Source: Candidatus Pacearchaeota archaeon (GTDB taxonomy: Archaea > Nanobdellota > Nanobdellia > Pacearchaeales > GW2011-AR1). Taken from it: a stretch of 5,922 nt of DNA. The notes under the pieces were generated by a model. The model was not told where the DNA came from and did no database searches. It saw only the letters and a list, made by a program, of their open reading frames with translations. Location of the stretch: contig JACOYM010000007.1 in assembly GCA_016181905.1 (NCBI GenBank), positions 1 to 5,922 of the forward strand, written 5' to 3'. A program made the position numbers and the translations under genes. Every line of letters starts with the position of its first letter. Within the stretch, counting starts at the first letter, position 1. Below are positions 1-5,724 of the stretch, one piece after another.

Positions 1-46
1 GCATTACATCAGCTCTTCCCAACCTTGGACCGATTTTCGTTAACAT
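1..46 (-). CDS. Possible start of a further minus-strand gene, cut by the window edge
   Basis: An ATG at 46-44 opens a frame that stays open to the window edge and reads MLTKIGPRLGRADVM, 15 residues. It lies 57 nt beyond the stop of the TIM-barrel gene on the same strand, so it would be the next gene in the same direction. The peptide (basic, with a Gly-Pro-Arg run) is plausible as a protein start, but 15 open codons are expected by chance. I see no good TATA element about 26 nt upstream of it, where the stem-loop at 67-90 lies instead. Function is unknown. The alternative is that the left edge is non-coding, or the 3' end of a mobile element. Confidence 0.25.
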   Translation of the reverse strand, partial: MLTKIGPRLGRADVM

Positions 47-66
47 TTTTTATTTATGCATTTCGA

Positions 67-90
67 TACCTTGCCCTTTAGGGCGAGGTA
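67..90 (+). mobile_element. Stem-loop resembling an IS200/IS605 (TnpB-type) right end
   Basis: The plus strand reads TACCTTGCCC, TTTA, GGGCGAGGTA. As RNA this forms a 10-bp stem (one G-U pair) closed by a UUUA loop, followed at once by GTTCA. A GCCC-TTTA-GGGC type hairpin followed by a purine-rich strand and then TTCA/TCA is the usual look of the right end of IS200/IS605 and IS1341-like elements, where it also forms the 3' end of the TnpB guide (omega) RNA. The G-U pair becomes a C-A mismatch on the minus strand, so the plus strand is the better-folding one. If right, the element lies to the left and ends near 95, just outside the TIM-barrel stop. No TnpB reading frame can be recognised in the 66 nt available. 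A simple terminator is less likely: no T-run follows on the minus strand and only a short one on the plus strand. Confidence 0.4.
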
Positions 91-103
91 GTTCATTTTA
101 TCC

Positions 104-1885
104 TTAATCCATCGGTGTTCCAGACATCCTGCTTTGCTTGCCAGCAATCTGCCCGCCGAGCTCTGCTGGCAGACCGCTGAAGCCAGAGCCATATATTGAA
201 AAATGCTGCTCTGGAAGGTATGTGCCAAAGCCTGAAAAATACCCCTGCTGAAATCCTGATGCCTGATTCCAGTAAGGCGCATTCATCATTGAATAGAGCG
301 GAGAGCCAACACCCTCTAAAACATAAGGATGAGGCGATGTCTGGAAATGCTGGAAAAAGTTGCCTCCTTCAAAAACCTTTTTTCCCTTGAAGCCCGCTTC
401 ATCTAATTCCTTCAGAACCTCTTTCATCGGAACAGAGCCCATTCCAGGAGGAAGGTCTGTATGTGTTGAGCCAAAATTATCATTTAAATGAACATGCTTG
501 ACAAAAGGGGCAATTGTCTTTGCCTCTTCAATAAGCCTTTCAGGCCCAAAGCCCTGTTTTCTCATCATGCTTATGTGAGATGTGTCCCATGTTACTCCTA
601 TGAGCTTTTCTGCAGCATTTTTTGCCTCGCTTTCAGACATTCCCTGCTGCTTTGCCTTTTCAACAAACCTCTGCCTTGTAATCTCAACCAGGTCCTTAAG
701 GTCCTGCGCTGTTGAAATTGCAGTGCCATAAGGCGGGTTTTCTATGCTCACAATAGGAGCGCTTTTGCCAAACTTCTTGTAGGCATTTAATGCAACACCT
801 GAAAATGTGTCGCTTGCCTTGTCCTTTGTGAATTTCTCTATCGGCTCATAAATCTTTGGGCTGATATCCCTGTCATTTGTTATTGCCTGCATGTTATTTA
901 TTAAGCCCTGCAGCGCCTGGGAGTAATGCGCAGGATTAGTCAGAATCTTTTTTCCTTCTTTATTCTTTGTTGCTTTTTCATACTGCTTTGTGAATTCCTC
1001 TGCAGCTTTTTGCAGTTCCATTTTCCCCCCGTCATTTGCTAATTTGTATGCCTGGTTGAATAATGAGTTCAGGGACATCTGCGTATTTTCAAAATATATC
1101 ATTGCATTGCTTCTTAAGTTCCATGCCTGCTTCTGCTCACCAGTCATCAGTTCTTTCTTTTCACCTTCAACTAAAAGGTGGTATTTATCCAAAAGCTCGT
1201 CGCCCCCATTCTTGTAGAAAACCAGCTGCGAAAGCTTATTGTCCCAGTAAGAGTGGTTTGCTATATTCAATTCTTCTTCTGGCGTGTAAACCTTGCCGCC
1301 AAATTTTCCCTCTCCAATCTCTTTTGGGTAAAACCTCTCTTCTCTTATCAAAGGCATTAACTCCCCTGTTTCCTTATTTACAGCTATCATTTTCTTAGGA
1401 ATCTCTGTCATCTTGCCTGTCTCCGGGTCTTTCCACGGCATATATTCTGTGCCAGGAACAGCAGAAGAATGCATGGTAACAGGAATATTTCCTTGAGGAT
1501 TTAGCTGATGGCTTCTTTCTATAACTTCTGCAAGCTGTCTTTCTGATGACTCTCTTTCTATCTCGCTCCATCCTTGTTGTGTAAACCCTGACGGCTCAAT
1601 CATAGGAGCATGCAGGGATGTTTCAGAGCCTGTTAATTTTGAGAGCCTGTTAATCTCTTTTAGGTGCTGGTCAGGAATCATCTCAAAAATCTCTGGCTGG
1701 ATTACAGAAACCTCTACATTCTTGATTCCCTGATTGAGCAGGTTTGTAACCTCTCTTACCTGGTTGGCTGTCTGGATGCTTGTTGTTGCCCCCAACTGCC
1801 CTGCAGGAACCCTATATCCCACAAAATTGCCATATTGTGGGTCTAAACTGCTTTGAGTTCCCTGATAAAAAGATTCATATGCCAT
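104..1885 (-). CDS. TIM-barrel protein, AP endonuclease 2 / xylose isomerase-like superfamily, with large insertion and C-terminal tail
   Basis: 593 residues, about twice the length of a plain family member (roughly 270-300). Likely metal ligands appear in the family's order: H92 (SLHAPM), H139 (VTMHSS), E382 (VSIENPP), D434 and H437 (TWDTSH), H466 (HVHLND), an HTD motif at 475-477 before a PPGMGS turn, and E506 (VFEGG). In endonuclease IV and related sugar isomerases these bind two or three divalent metals, so a cytosolic metal-dependent hydrolase or isomerase is expected; the substrate cannot be told. Between H139 and E382 lies a ~240-residue, mostly helical insertion, and residues ~515-593 form a Gly/Tyr/Phe-rich tail ending MSGTPMD. 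The start is supported by a Shine-Dalgarno-like AAGGTGG 7 nt upstream. The gene begins 62 nt after the 106-residue gene and has its own TATA-like element. The fold is fairly sure; the function is not. Confidence 0.85.
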   Translation of the reverse strand: MAYESFYQGTQSSLDPQYGNFVGYRVPAGQLGATTSIQTANQVREVTNLLNQGIKNVEVSVIQPEIFEMIPDQHLKEINRLSKLTGSETSLHAPMIEPSGFTQQGWSEIERESSERQLAEVIERSHQLNPQGNIPVTMHSSAVPGTEYMPWKDPETGKMTEIPKKMIAVNKETGELMPLIREERFYPKEIGEGKFGGKVYTPEEELNIANHSYWDNKLSQLVFYKNGGDELLDKYHLLVEGEKKELMTGEQKQAWNLRSNAMIYFENTQMSLNSLFNQAYKLANDGGKMELQKAAEEFTKQYEKATKNKEGKKILTNPAHYSQALQGLINNMQAITNDRDISPKIYEPIEKFTKDKASDTFSGVALNAYKKFGKSAPIVSIENPPYGTAISTAQDLKDLVEITRQRFVEKAKQQGMSESEAKNAAEKLIGVTWDTSHISMMRKQGFGPERLIEEAKTIAPFVKHVHLNDNFGSTHTDLPPGMGSVPMKEVLKELDEAGFKGKKVFEGGNFFQHFQTSPHPYVLEGVGSPLYSMMNAPYWNQASGFQQGYFSGFGTYLPEQHFSIYGSGFSGLPAELGGQIAGKQSRMSGTPMD

Positions 1886-1892
1886 TCTTCTT

Positions 1893-1899
1893 CCACCTT
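1893..1899 (-). promoter_or_regulatory. Shine-Dalgarno-like site of the TIM-barrel gene
   Basis: On the minus strand AAGGTGG ends 7 nt before the ATG at 1885, a normal spacing. It can pair with the conserved CCUCC-containing 3' end of archaeal 16S rRNA. It fixes the start codon and implies a leadered mRNA, unlike the apparently leaderless genes elsewhere in the window. Confidence 0.55.
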
Positions 1900-1936
1900 T
1901 TTTGCTGAATTTTATTACTCTAAACTAAGAAATTTT

Positions 1937-1944
1937 TATTTAAA
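1937..1944 (-). promoter_or_regulatory. TATA-like element for the TIM-barrel gene
   Basis: TTTAAATA on the minus strand lies in the 62-nt gap downstream of the 106-residue gene. With the usual archaeal distance of about 26 nt, transcription would start near 1915 and leave a leader of about 30 nt that includes the Shine-Dalgarno-like site. A weaker AT-rich stretch at about 1908-1917 could serve instead. Confidence 0.4.
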
Positions 1945-1947
1945 TAT

Positions 1948-2268
1948 TTATACCTTTCTAATAATTTCTCCAGTTTCATAAATAGCATTTTTGTCTTCAG
2001 GTTCTTTAACAAACCCTAATGCAATACCAATTCTTCCCTCCAAGTCATTGCATATATCCCATATAGGCAGTTTTATTATCTCTTCCCTGGTATAATCATC
2101 CTCAATGCCAGATAGATGCAGATGAGCCATCCAGAAATTCGCAAATTCAATCCATTCTGGCTTGTTGTTATCATAGTAAGATTTAACCCTTTCATAGAGC
2201 GCTTTTTCCTTTGGTGGAAAAGTATCTATGTTATATTCTTTTCTGTCTAATGTAATATATTTTTTCAT
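1948..2268 (-). CDS. Small conserved-looking protein of unknown function (106 aa)
   Basis: I do not recognise this protein. It is soluble, with no signal peptide or membrane segment. The first 40 residues are charged and helical (KEKALYERVKSYYDNNKPEW), followed by an aromatic stretch (EFANFWMAHLH, about 41-51) and then a compact block, PIWDICNDLEGRIGIALGF (68-86), that looks like the conserved core. It starts 15 nt after the stop of the 235-residue gene, with only a weak AAGG before the ATG and no TATA element of its own, so it is probably co-transcribed with that gene. Codon and base use look like its neighbours. The coding call is good because it is tightly packed and fills most of the space between two genes; any function would be a guess. 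Confidence 0.75.
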   Translation of the reverse strand: MKKYITLDRKEYNIDTFPPKEKALYERVKSYYDNNKPEWIEFANFWMAHLHLSGIEDDYTREEIIKLPIWDICNDLEGRIGIALGFVKEPEDKNAIYETGEIIRKV

Positions 2269-2283
2269 TTTGCCTTAGCCTGC

Positions 2284-2991
2284 TTAAACCCTGTATTTTC
2301 TTTTTTCCTCTCTTCTCTCAAAAGGCAGCCTTGTTTCTTCTTTTTCTCTTCTCACATCTACTAAATATTCTTCAGAGTTATCTCTTTCTCTACGCCCTGC
2401 TCCTCTGGCATCCTGCGTTTCCATGCTTCTCTGCCATGCTGAGAAATCAATCCTCCTGGTTTCATCTGGAACTTCCATAATGTCTCTTCTTGGCTTAAAA
2501 GGAATTATGCTCATTTCCATATCCTTTGTTTCTCTTCTTGCGCCTTCTCCTCCAACCCAGTAGTTTTTTTCATAAGCCCCCGCTGTATAATCTGCTGTCG
2601 GTGTTCTTGCTGCCTGCTCTCTCCTCTCCCTTGAGCTTTCACTTTCTGCGATGCCTGCGACCTCTCCTTCTATTCCTCCTGCTGCAGAAGATGCAGGAGC
2701 TGAAGCCAGGACAGGGGCTGTGATGTCATGAACCCTTGCAGGAGAAAAGTCTGAAAAATCCTCACCGCCTTCTATGCTTGTTTCTGCGCCTTCAGTTTCC
2801 TCTACCTCAGACTCTAATGAGTCCGCTCTCATTTCCCCAAAGTCAATCCTGCTAATCTTGAATGTTTCCTCGCCTTCTTTCTCTTCTGTTTCTTCCTCTA
2901 ATCCCTCAGATTTTTCCTCTGCTTTTTCAGGTTCTTCTTCATTATCTTCTGCTTCATCGCTAATTTCATCATTCTTTTTCTGTTTTGCCAT
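2284..2991 (-). CDS. Charge-segregated, probably disordered protein (235 aa)
   Basis: Not recognised. The N-terminal third (about 8-78) is strongly acidic with runs of Glu; a short Ala/Ser/Gly/Pro stretch follows (about 84-116); the C-terminal part (about 120-235) is rich in Arg and Glu and ends very basic (ERREEKRKYRV). There is no membrane segment, no obvious fold and little hydrophobic content, so it is probably largely disordered in the cytosol. Short hydrophobic islands stand out: KISRIDFGEM (45-54), SIIPFKPRRD (161-170) and RRIDFSAWQ (179-187), with RIDF occurring twice. These look like short binding motifs, which would suit a scaffold or adaptor that meets a partner at each end; that is inference. 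A TATA-like element sits 25.5 nt before the ATG, so the mRNA is probably leaderless. It is followed after 15 nt by the 106-residue gene. Confidence 0.8.
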   Translation of the reverse strand: MAKQKKNDEISDEAEDNEEEPEKAEEKSEGLEEETEEKEGEETFKISRIDFGEMRADSLESEVEETEGAETSIEGGEDFSDFSPARVHDITAPVLASAPASSAAGGIEGEVAGIAESESSRERREQAARTPTADYTAGAYEKNYWVGGEGARRETKDMEMSIIPFKPRRDIMEVPDETRRIDFSAWQRSMETQDARGAGRRERDNSEEYLVDVRREKEETRLPFERREEKRKYRV

Positions 2992-3012
2992 GCATTATAC
3001 AAGAATAAGGAA

Positions 3013-3020
3013 TATATAAA
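3013..3020 (-). promoter_or_regulatory. TATA element of the 235-aa gene, in a 30-nt gap
   Basis: TTTATATA on the minus strand, centre 25.5 nt before the A of the ATG at 2991. That places the transcription start on or next to the start codon. The element begins two bases after the stop codon of the 240-residue gene, so the whole promoter occupies the gap 2992-3021. The T-rich stretch over the end of the upstream gene and this element could also stop upstream transcripts. Confidence 0.6.
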
Positions 3021-3021
3021 A

Positions 3022-3744
3022 TTAATGAAAAAGGTTTAGAACCCCAAATTTTTGATAATTTACAGCCTCTCTTTTAAAGGATGATAAATCATTGCACCTG
3101 ATTATTGATTTACAGAGTTTTTCATATAACTGCCTGAAATCAGGATTTCTGTAATTAAAGGAATAGAACCATAATTTTTTTCCATTCTCATTTAAATCAT
3201 GCTTAAATCCAACCTCAAATTCAACTTCATATTTTTCCTGCAGATGTGATGTCCTGAAATGGTCCTTATATATCTTATACTTCCCCTTTTTAATATCAAT
3301 GTTCTCTTTTTCAGTATAATGGTCTATTATGGTTGGTTTTTCTCCTGTATACAGCCTTGTTGAGAAATTATTTCCTGGCTCTAATGTTATCTTTTTGCCT
3401 TCTTCAGTTATAATAAAATCAGTTACTCCTAATATTAAATCATCATAAGGACCTATTACTCCATATTTTTGTTGGTTTCTCCTTAAAAATCCCATAGCGT
3501 CCTCCTCTTCAGTGGGCATGGATTCTTTATAAAGCCCTATTTTATATTCTAAAGAGGTTCCTTTAAAAGTATCTTTTACAGCATCATAGGACCTCCTTAT
3601 GAGATTTCTTAAAAATTGCCAGTTATCTTTGGTGATTATAATTGTTGTCTCAATGGGAAATGGGAAATTTGGCTGCATCTCCAACTCTGTTAATCTTTCT
3701 TCAGGCGGGATAAACATGTCTGCTAGCCTTTTGTCATTTATCAT
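3022..3744 (-). CDS. Protein of unknown function (240 aa)
   Basis: I cannot assign this protein to a family. It looks globular and soluble. A proline-rich N-terminus (FIPPEERLTELEMQPNFPFP, 11-30) leads into a strand and a helix (IETTIIITKDNWQFLRNLIR, 31-50). The middle and C-terminal half alternates short strands and turns, with many aromatic residues (for example LWFYSFNYRNPDF, 191-203), and a last helix holds two cysteines (C211, C217). There is no clear catalytic motif, nucleotide-binding loop or zinc finger. It stands alone: 65 nt after the 95-residue gene and with its own TATA-like element, then 30 nt before the next gene. The mix of beta strands and aromatics would fit a binding domain, but that is only an impression. 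An ATG 17 nt upstream is out of frame, so 3744 is the best start. Confidence 0.8.
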   Translation of the reverse strand: MINDKRLADMFIPPEERLTELEMQPNFPFPIETTIIITKDNWQFLRNLIRRSYDAVKDTFKGTSLEYKIGLYKESMPTEEEDAMGFLRRNQQKYGVIGPYDDLILGVTDFIITEEGKKITLEPGNNFSTRLYTGEKPTIIDHYTEKENIDIKKGKYKIYKDHFRTSHLQEKYEVEFEVGFKHDLNENGKKLWFYSFNYRNPDFRQLYEKLCKSIIRCNDLSSFKREAVNYQKFGVLNLFH

Positions 3745-3764
3745 TTTCCTTAAACCTGCATGAT

Positions 3765-3772
3765 TGTATAAA
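3765..3772 (-). promoter_or_regulatory. TATA-like element of the 240-aa gene
   Basis: TTTATACA on the minus strand, centre 24.5 nt before the ATG at 3744, which would give a leaderless message. A second candidate, TTATAAATA at about 3788-3796, would instead give a leader of about 20 nt. The sequence alone does not decide between them. Confidence 0.45.
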
Positions 3773-3809
3773 TGAAGAGAATGCAGTATTTATAATTTAT
3801 GTTTTGTTT

Positions 3810-4097
3810 TTATCTCAGCACCCTTATAAAAACTATCTCCAGCAGATGAATCACCAATATTGCTGTGCCGCCAGCAACCTTAACCAGGCAGCTTATAAAT
3901 CTTTTATCAATGTCCCTGAAGCCGTCATAAATCAAGAATAAGGAAAAGAGGATTGCGATAATATCAATCGTAAAAGTATCAAAATAAAGGATTTTTTCTT
4001 TGGAGTAGTAGCTTATTATAATATAAGATAAAAAAAGAGCTATTAGAATCATAATGCCAATAACAATTATTTTCCTGCTAATTGTATTTCTTTTCAT
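3810..4097 (-). CDS. Small membrane protein with three predicted helices (95 aa)
   Basis: Three hydrophobic segments are clear: about 9-31 (rich in Ile/Leu), 41-59 and 68-92. Between helices 2 and 3 lies a charged loop (DGFRDIDKRF, 58-67), and both ends are basic (MKRNTISRK at the start, RVLR at the end). By the positive-inside rule both the N-terminus and the short second loop would face the cytoplasm, but three helices cannot satisfy every charge, so the topology is uncertain. There is no signal peptide cleavage site and no catalytic motif. It starts 15 nt after the stop of the 509-residue gene, with no Shine-Dalgarno site and no TATA element of its own, so it is probably co-transcribed with that gene and may work with it at the membrane. 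Family not recognised. Confidence 0.75.
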   Translation of the reverse strand: MKRNTISRKIIVIGIMILIALFLSYIIISYYSKEKILYFDTFTIDIIAILFSLFLIYDGFRDIDKRFISCLVKVAGGTAILVIHLLEIVFIRVLR

Positions 4098-4112
4098 ATC
4101 CAGAATATTTCT

Positions 4113-5642
4113 TCACTTATTCCAATACCCAAAAGGGTCAGGATGAGTAGCCATGCCATGGGCTTTTTTGTAAACATCAAATATCTTATAGCACATCTCC
4201 TTGGCGTTCTGCTCTGCCTGCTCTCTCATCATCTTCTCTATCCAGTTATCTTTCTCAATGCCTTTTTCTTTCAGCTGCTTTATCTTGTCCGCCTTTTTAT
4301 CCTCTTTCTTTGGCTCTTTTTTCTTTTCCTTTTTGCTTCCAAGCCCAAGCAGGGCAGAGAAAGGATTTACATCCCCTGATTTTGCCTTTTCCCTGGCCTC
4401 CTTTTCAACATCCCCCTCTTCCTTCAAAAATTCGTCCAAATCATCTTTCAGCTCCTTTAAACTTTCATCAGTCATGCCGCTAACCCATCTTAATGTCTCA
4501 TTAATGTCAGATTCGTCAAGCAGGCTGTTAAGCAAGGCTAATTCATCGCTATTTAATGCATATGCCCTGAATGTTGCCTCAACCCTTCCGCCAAAGACAT
4601 AATGCGCCTGCTGTCCTGCCCTTTGCGGGATGCCTCGGAATTTAAAATCAATCAGGACACAGGAATAATAATCTCTTCTTGGCTTATAGCTCTTAAATGC
4701 CTCTGGCAGTTTTCTGTCAACAACAGCCTCCTCAAACTTGAACTTATTTTTTCCAAGCAAGCTCAATTCAAGCATGATTGTGTTAAATACCTTTACAAGC
4801 GCAGGCTCTTTGTCATAATCTTTCATTGAAAGCTCAGCAGCTGCCTTAAGATACGGCTTTGCCCAGTTTGAATATAATTTCAATGCATTTATCTGGCTTT
4901 TAAGGTATGCCTTCTCTATCTCATACCTCTTCTTCAGCTCTTTTTCACTTCTCTCTTTCCACTCAATAAATTCTGCAAGCTTTATCTGCAGTATCCTCCT
5001 AACCCTGTCATTTAAATCCAGCTTTTTCACATTATCGAGTGTGTCAGCAATCATAAATGCATCCCTGATAGTCACAAAATTCAGGTCCTGGGCGAGCATA
5101 TTTATGCTTCCCCTGCCCTTTTTTATATCAACATTATCCATCCATATCTGCTTCAAAGAGAGAATGCCTGCTTTTGCCTCTTCAGCATTTTTTAACCTTG
5201 CCGCCTCATAATGCTTCAGGCGTATTTGAAACTCCTTCAAATCATATATAATGTTCATTATGCTCTTCAGGACAATATTCACATCGCCCATAATCTTTGA
5301 TGCCTGCTGCTGCATTACTGATGCCCTCTGCCCAAATTCTGCAAAATAACCAGAGCCTGGCGTGGATGAAAAATTATCAACAAGTTTCTTGACATCGCCC
5401 CCAAATAGTGAGTTTGCCAAGTCAAGAATCCAGAAATAAACAGGCTCTAATGTTTCAGACGATGAATCATAAACAAGCTTGTGCTCCTCTGGCGCAGTTT
5501 TCGCTTTAGCCTCCTTGACAGCATCAGCGCCATACTTTTTCTCTTTAATCAACCTTCTGAATTTCTCAACTTCCTTACGAGAACCATCATAATACCTGCT
5601 AGGATTCAATGTTGCAATTATATTAGCTATTTCATCACCCAT
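4113..5642 (-). CDS. Long helical cytosolic protein of unknown function (509 aa)
   Basis: Almost wholly helical and charged, with no membrane segment or signal peptide. The best-looking core is at 64-150: an aromatic/aliphatic stretch (EPVYFWILDLANSLFGG, 66-82), a turn SSTPGSGYF (92-100), then a long helix to about 150. Residues 210-255 look like coiled coil (EWKERSEKELKKRYEIEK, 227-244). A mixed strand-like region at 320-365 holds KPRRDYY and VFGGRVEATF. An acidic helix (about 392-416) is followed by a Lys/Glu linker (436-465), a last amphipathic helix and the aromatic end PDPFGYWNK. No enzyme motif is visible. I have the impression that proteins like this recur in DPANN genomes as hypotheticals, but cannot confirm it. 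It heads a unit with the 95-residue membrane protein. A structural or membrane-associated role is possible but unproven. Confidence 0.85.
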   Translation of the reverse strand: MGDEIANIIATLNPSRYYDGSRKEVEKFRRLIKEKKYGADAVKEAKAKTAPEEHKLVYDSSSETLEPVYFWILDLANSLFGGDVKKLVDNFSSTPGSGYFAEFGQRASVMQQQASKIMGDVNIVLKSIMNIIYDLKEFQIRLKHYEAARLKNAEEAKAGILSLKQIWMDNVDIKKGRGSINMLAQDLNFVTIRDAFMIADTLDNVKKLDLNDRVRRILQIKLAEFIEWKERSEKELKKRYEIEKAYLKSQINALKLYSNWAKPYLKAAAELSMKDYDKEPALVKVFNTIMLELSLLGKNKFKFEEAVVDRKLPEAFKSYKPRRDYYSCVLIDFKFRGIPQRAGQQAHYVFGGRVEATFRAYALNSDELALLNSLLDESDINETLRWVSGMTDESLKELKDDLDEFLKEEGDVEKEAREKAKSGDVNPFSALLGLGSKKEKKKEPKKEDKKADKIKQLKEKGIEKDNWIEKMMREQAEQNAKEMCYKIFDVYKKAHGMATHPDPFGYWNK

Positions 5643-5660
5643 TTTTTATTCTTTAATTGA

Positions 5661-5668
5661 TATTTATA
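5661..5668 (-). promoter_or_regulatory. TATA-like element of the 509-aa gene
   Basis: TATAAATA on the minus strand, centre about 22.5 nt before the ATG at 5642, slightly closer than for the other genes here. It predicts a message starting at or within a few bases of the start codon. There is no Shine-Dalgarno site upstream (the bases before the ATG are A-rich), which agrees with a leaderless mRNA. Confidence 0.5.
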
Positions 5669-5693
5669 TTACACTTGTTTAAAAACTTCAATA

Positions 5694-5701
5694 TTTTTAA
5701 A
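5694..5701 (+). promoter_or_regulatory. Plus-strand TATA-like element facing the small ORF
   Basis: TTTTTAAA, centre 27.5 nt before the ATG at 5725. It is divergent from the promoter of the 509-residue gene, about 30 nt away. It supports transcription of the right-hand region on the plus strand. The region is AT-rich, so a chance match is quite possible. CTTATAAAA at 5728-5736 is an equally good box and would instead start transcription near 5760. Confidence 0.35.
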
Positions 5702-5724
5702 CTTATCTTAATTGGCCAGCAAGA

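Noticed and set aside
67..90. Intrinsic terminator of the TIM-barrel gene
   Set aside because: On the minus strand the stem has a C-A mismatch and is followed by A-rich, not T-rich, sequence; archaeal terminators mostly rely on T-runs without a hairpin.
40..282. 80-codon minus-strand frame over the end of the TIM-barrel gene
   Set aside because: It is out of frame with and mostly inside the TIM-barrel gene, and crosses the stem-loop at 67-90; no supporting signal.
1063..1398. 111-codon plus-strand frame and overlapping shorter ones inside the TIM-barrel gene
   Set aside because: They lie wholly inside a well-supported gene, overlap one another and have low-complexity Ser/Leu/Phe composition without family features.
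2774..3019. 81-codon Ser-rich plus-strand frame opposite the acidic start of the 235-residue gene
   Set aside because: Poly-Ser is the mirror image of Glu/Asp codon runs (GAA/GAG read back as TTC/CTC and shifted); it also covers the promoter of the real gene.
4201..4602. 133-codon plus-strand frame inside the 509-residue gene
   Set aside because: Its Ser/Phe-rich sequence is what the antisense of Lys/Glu/Leu-rich coding DNA gives; the minus-strand gene explains the region and no promoter or start signal supports it.
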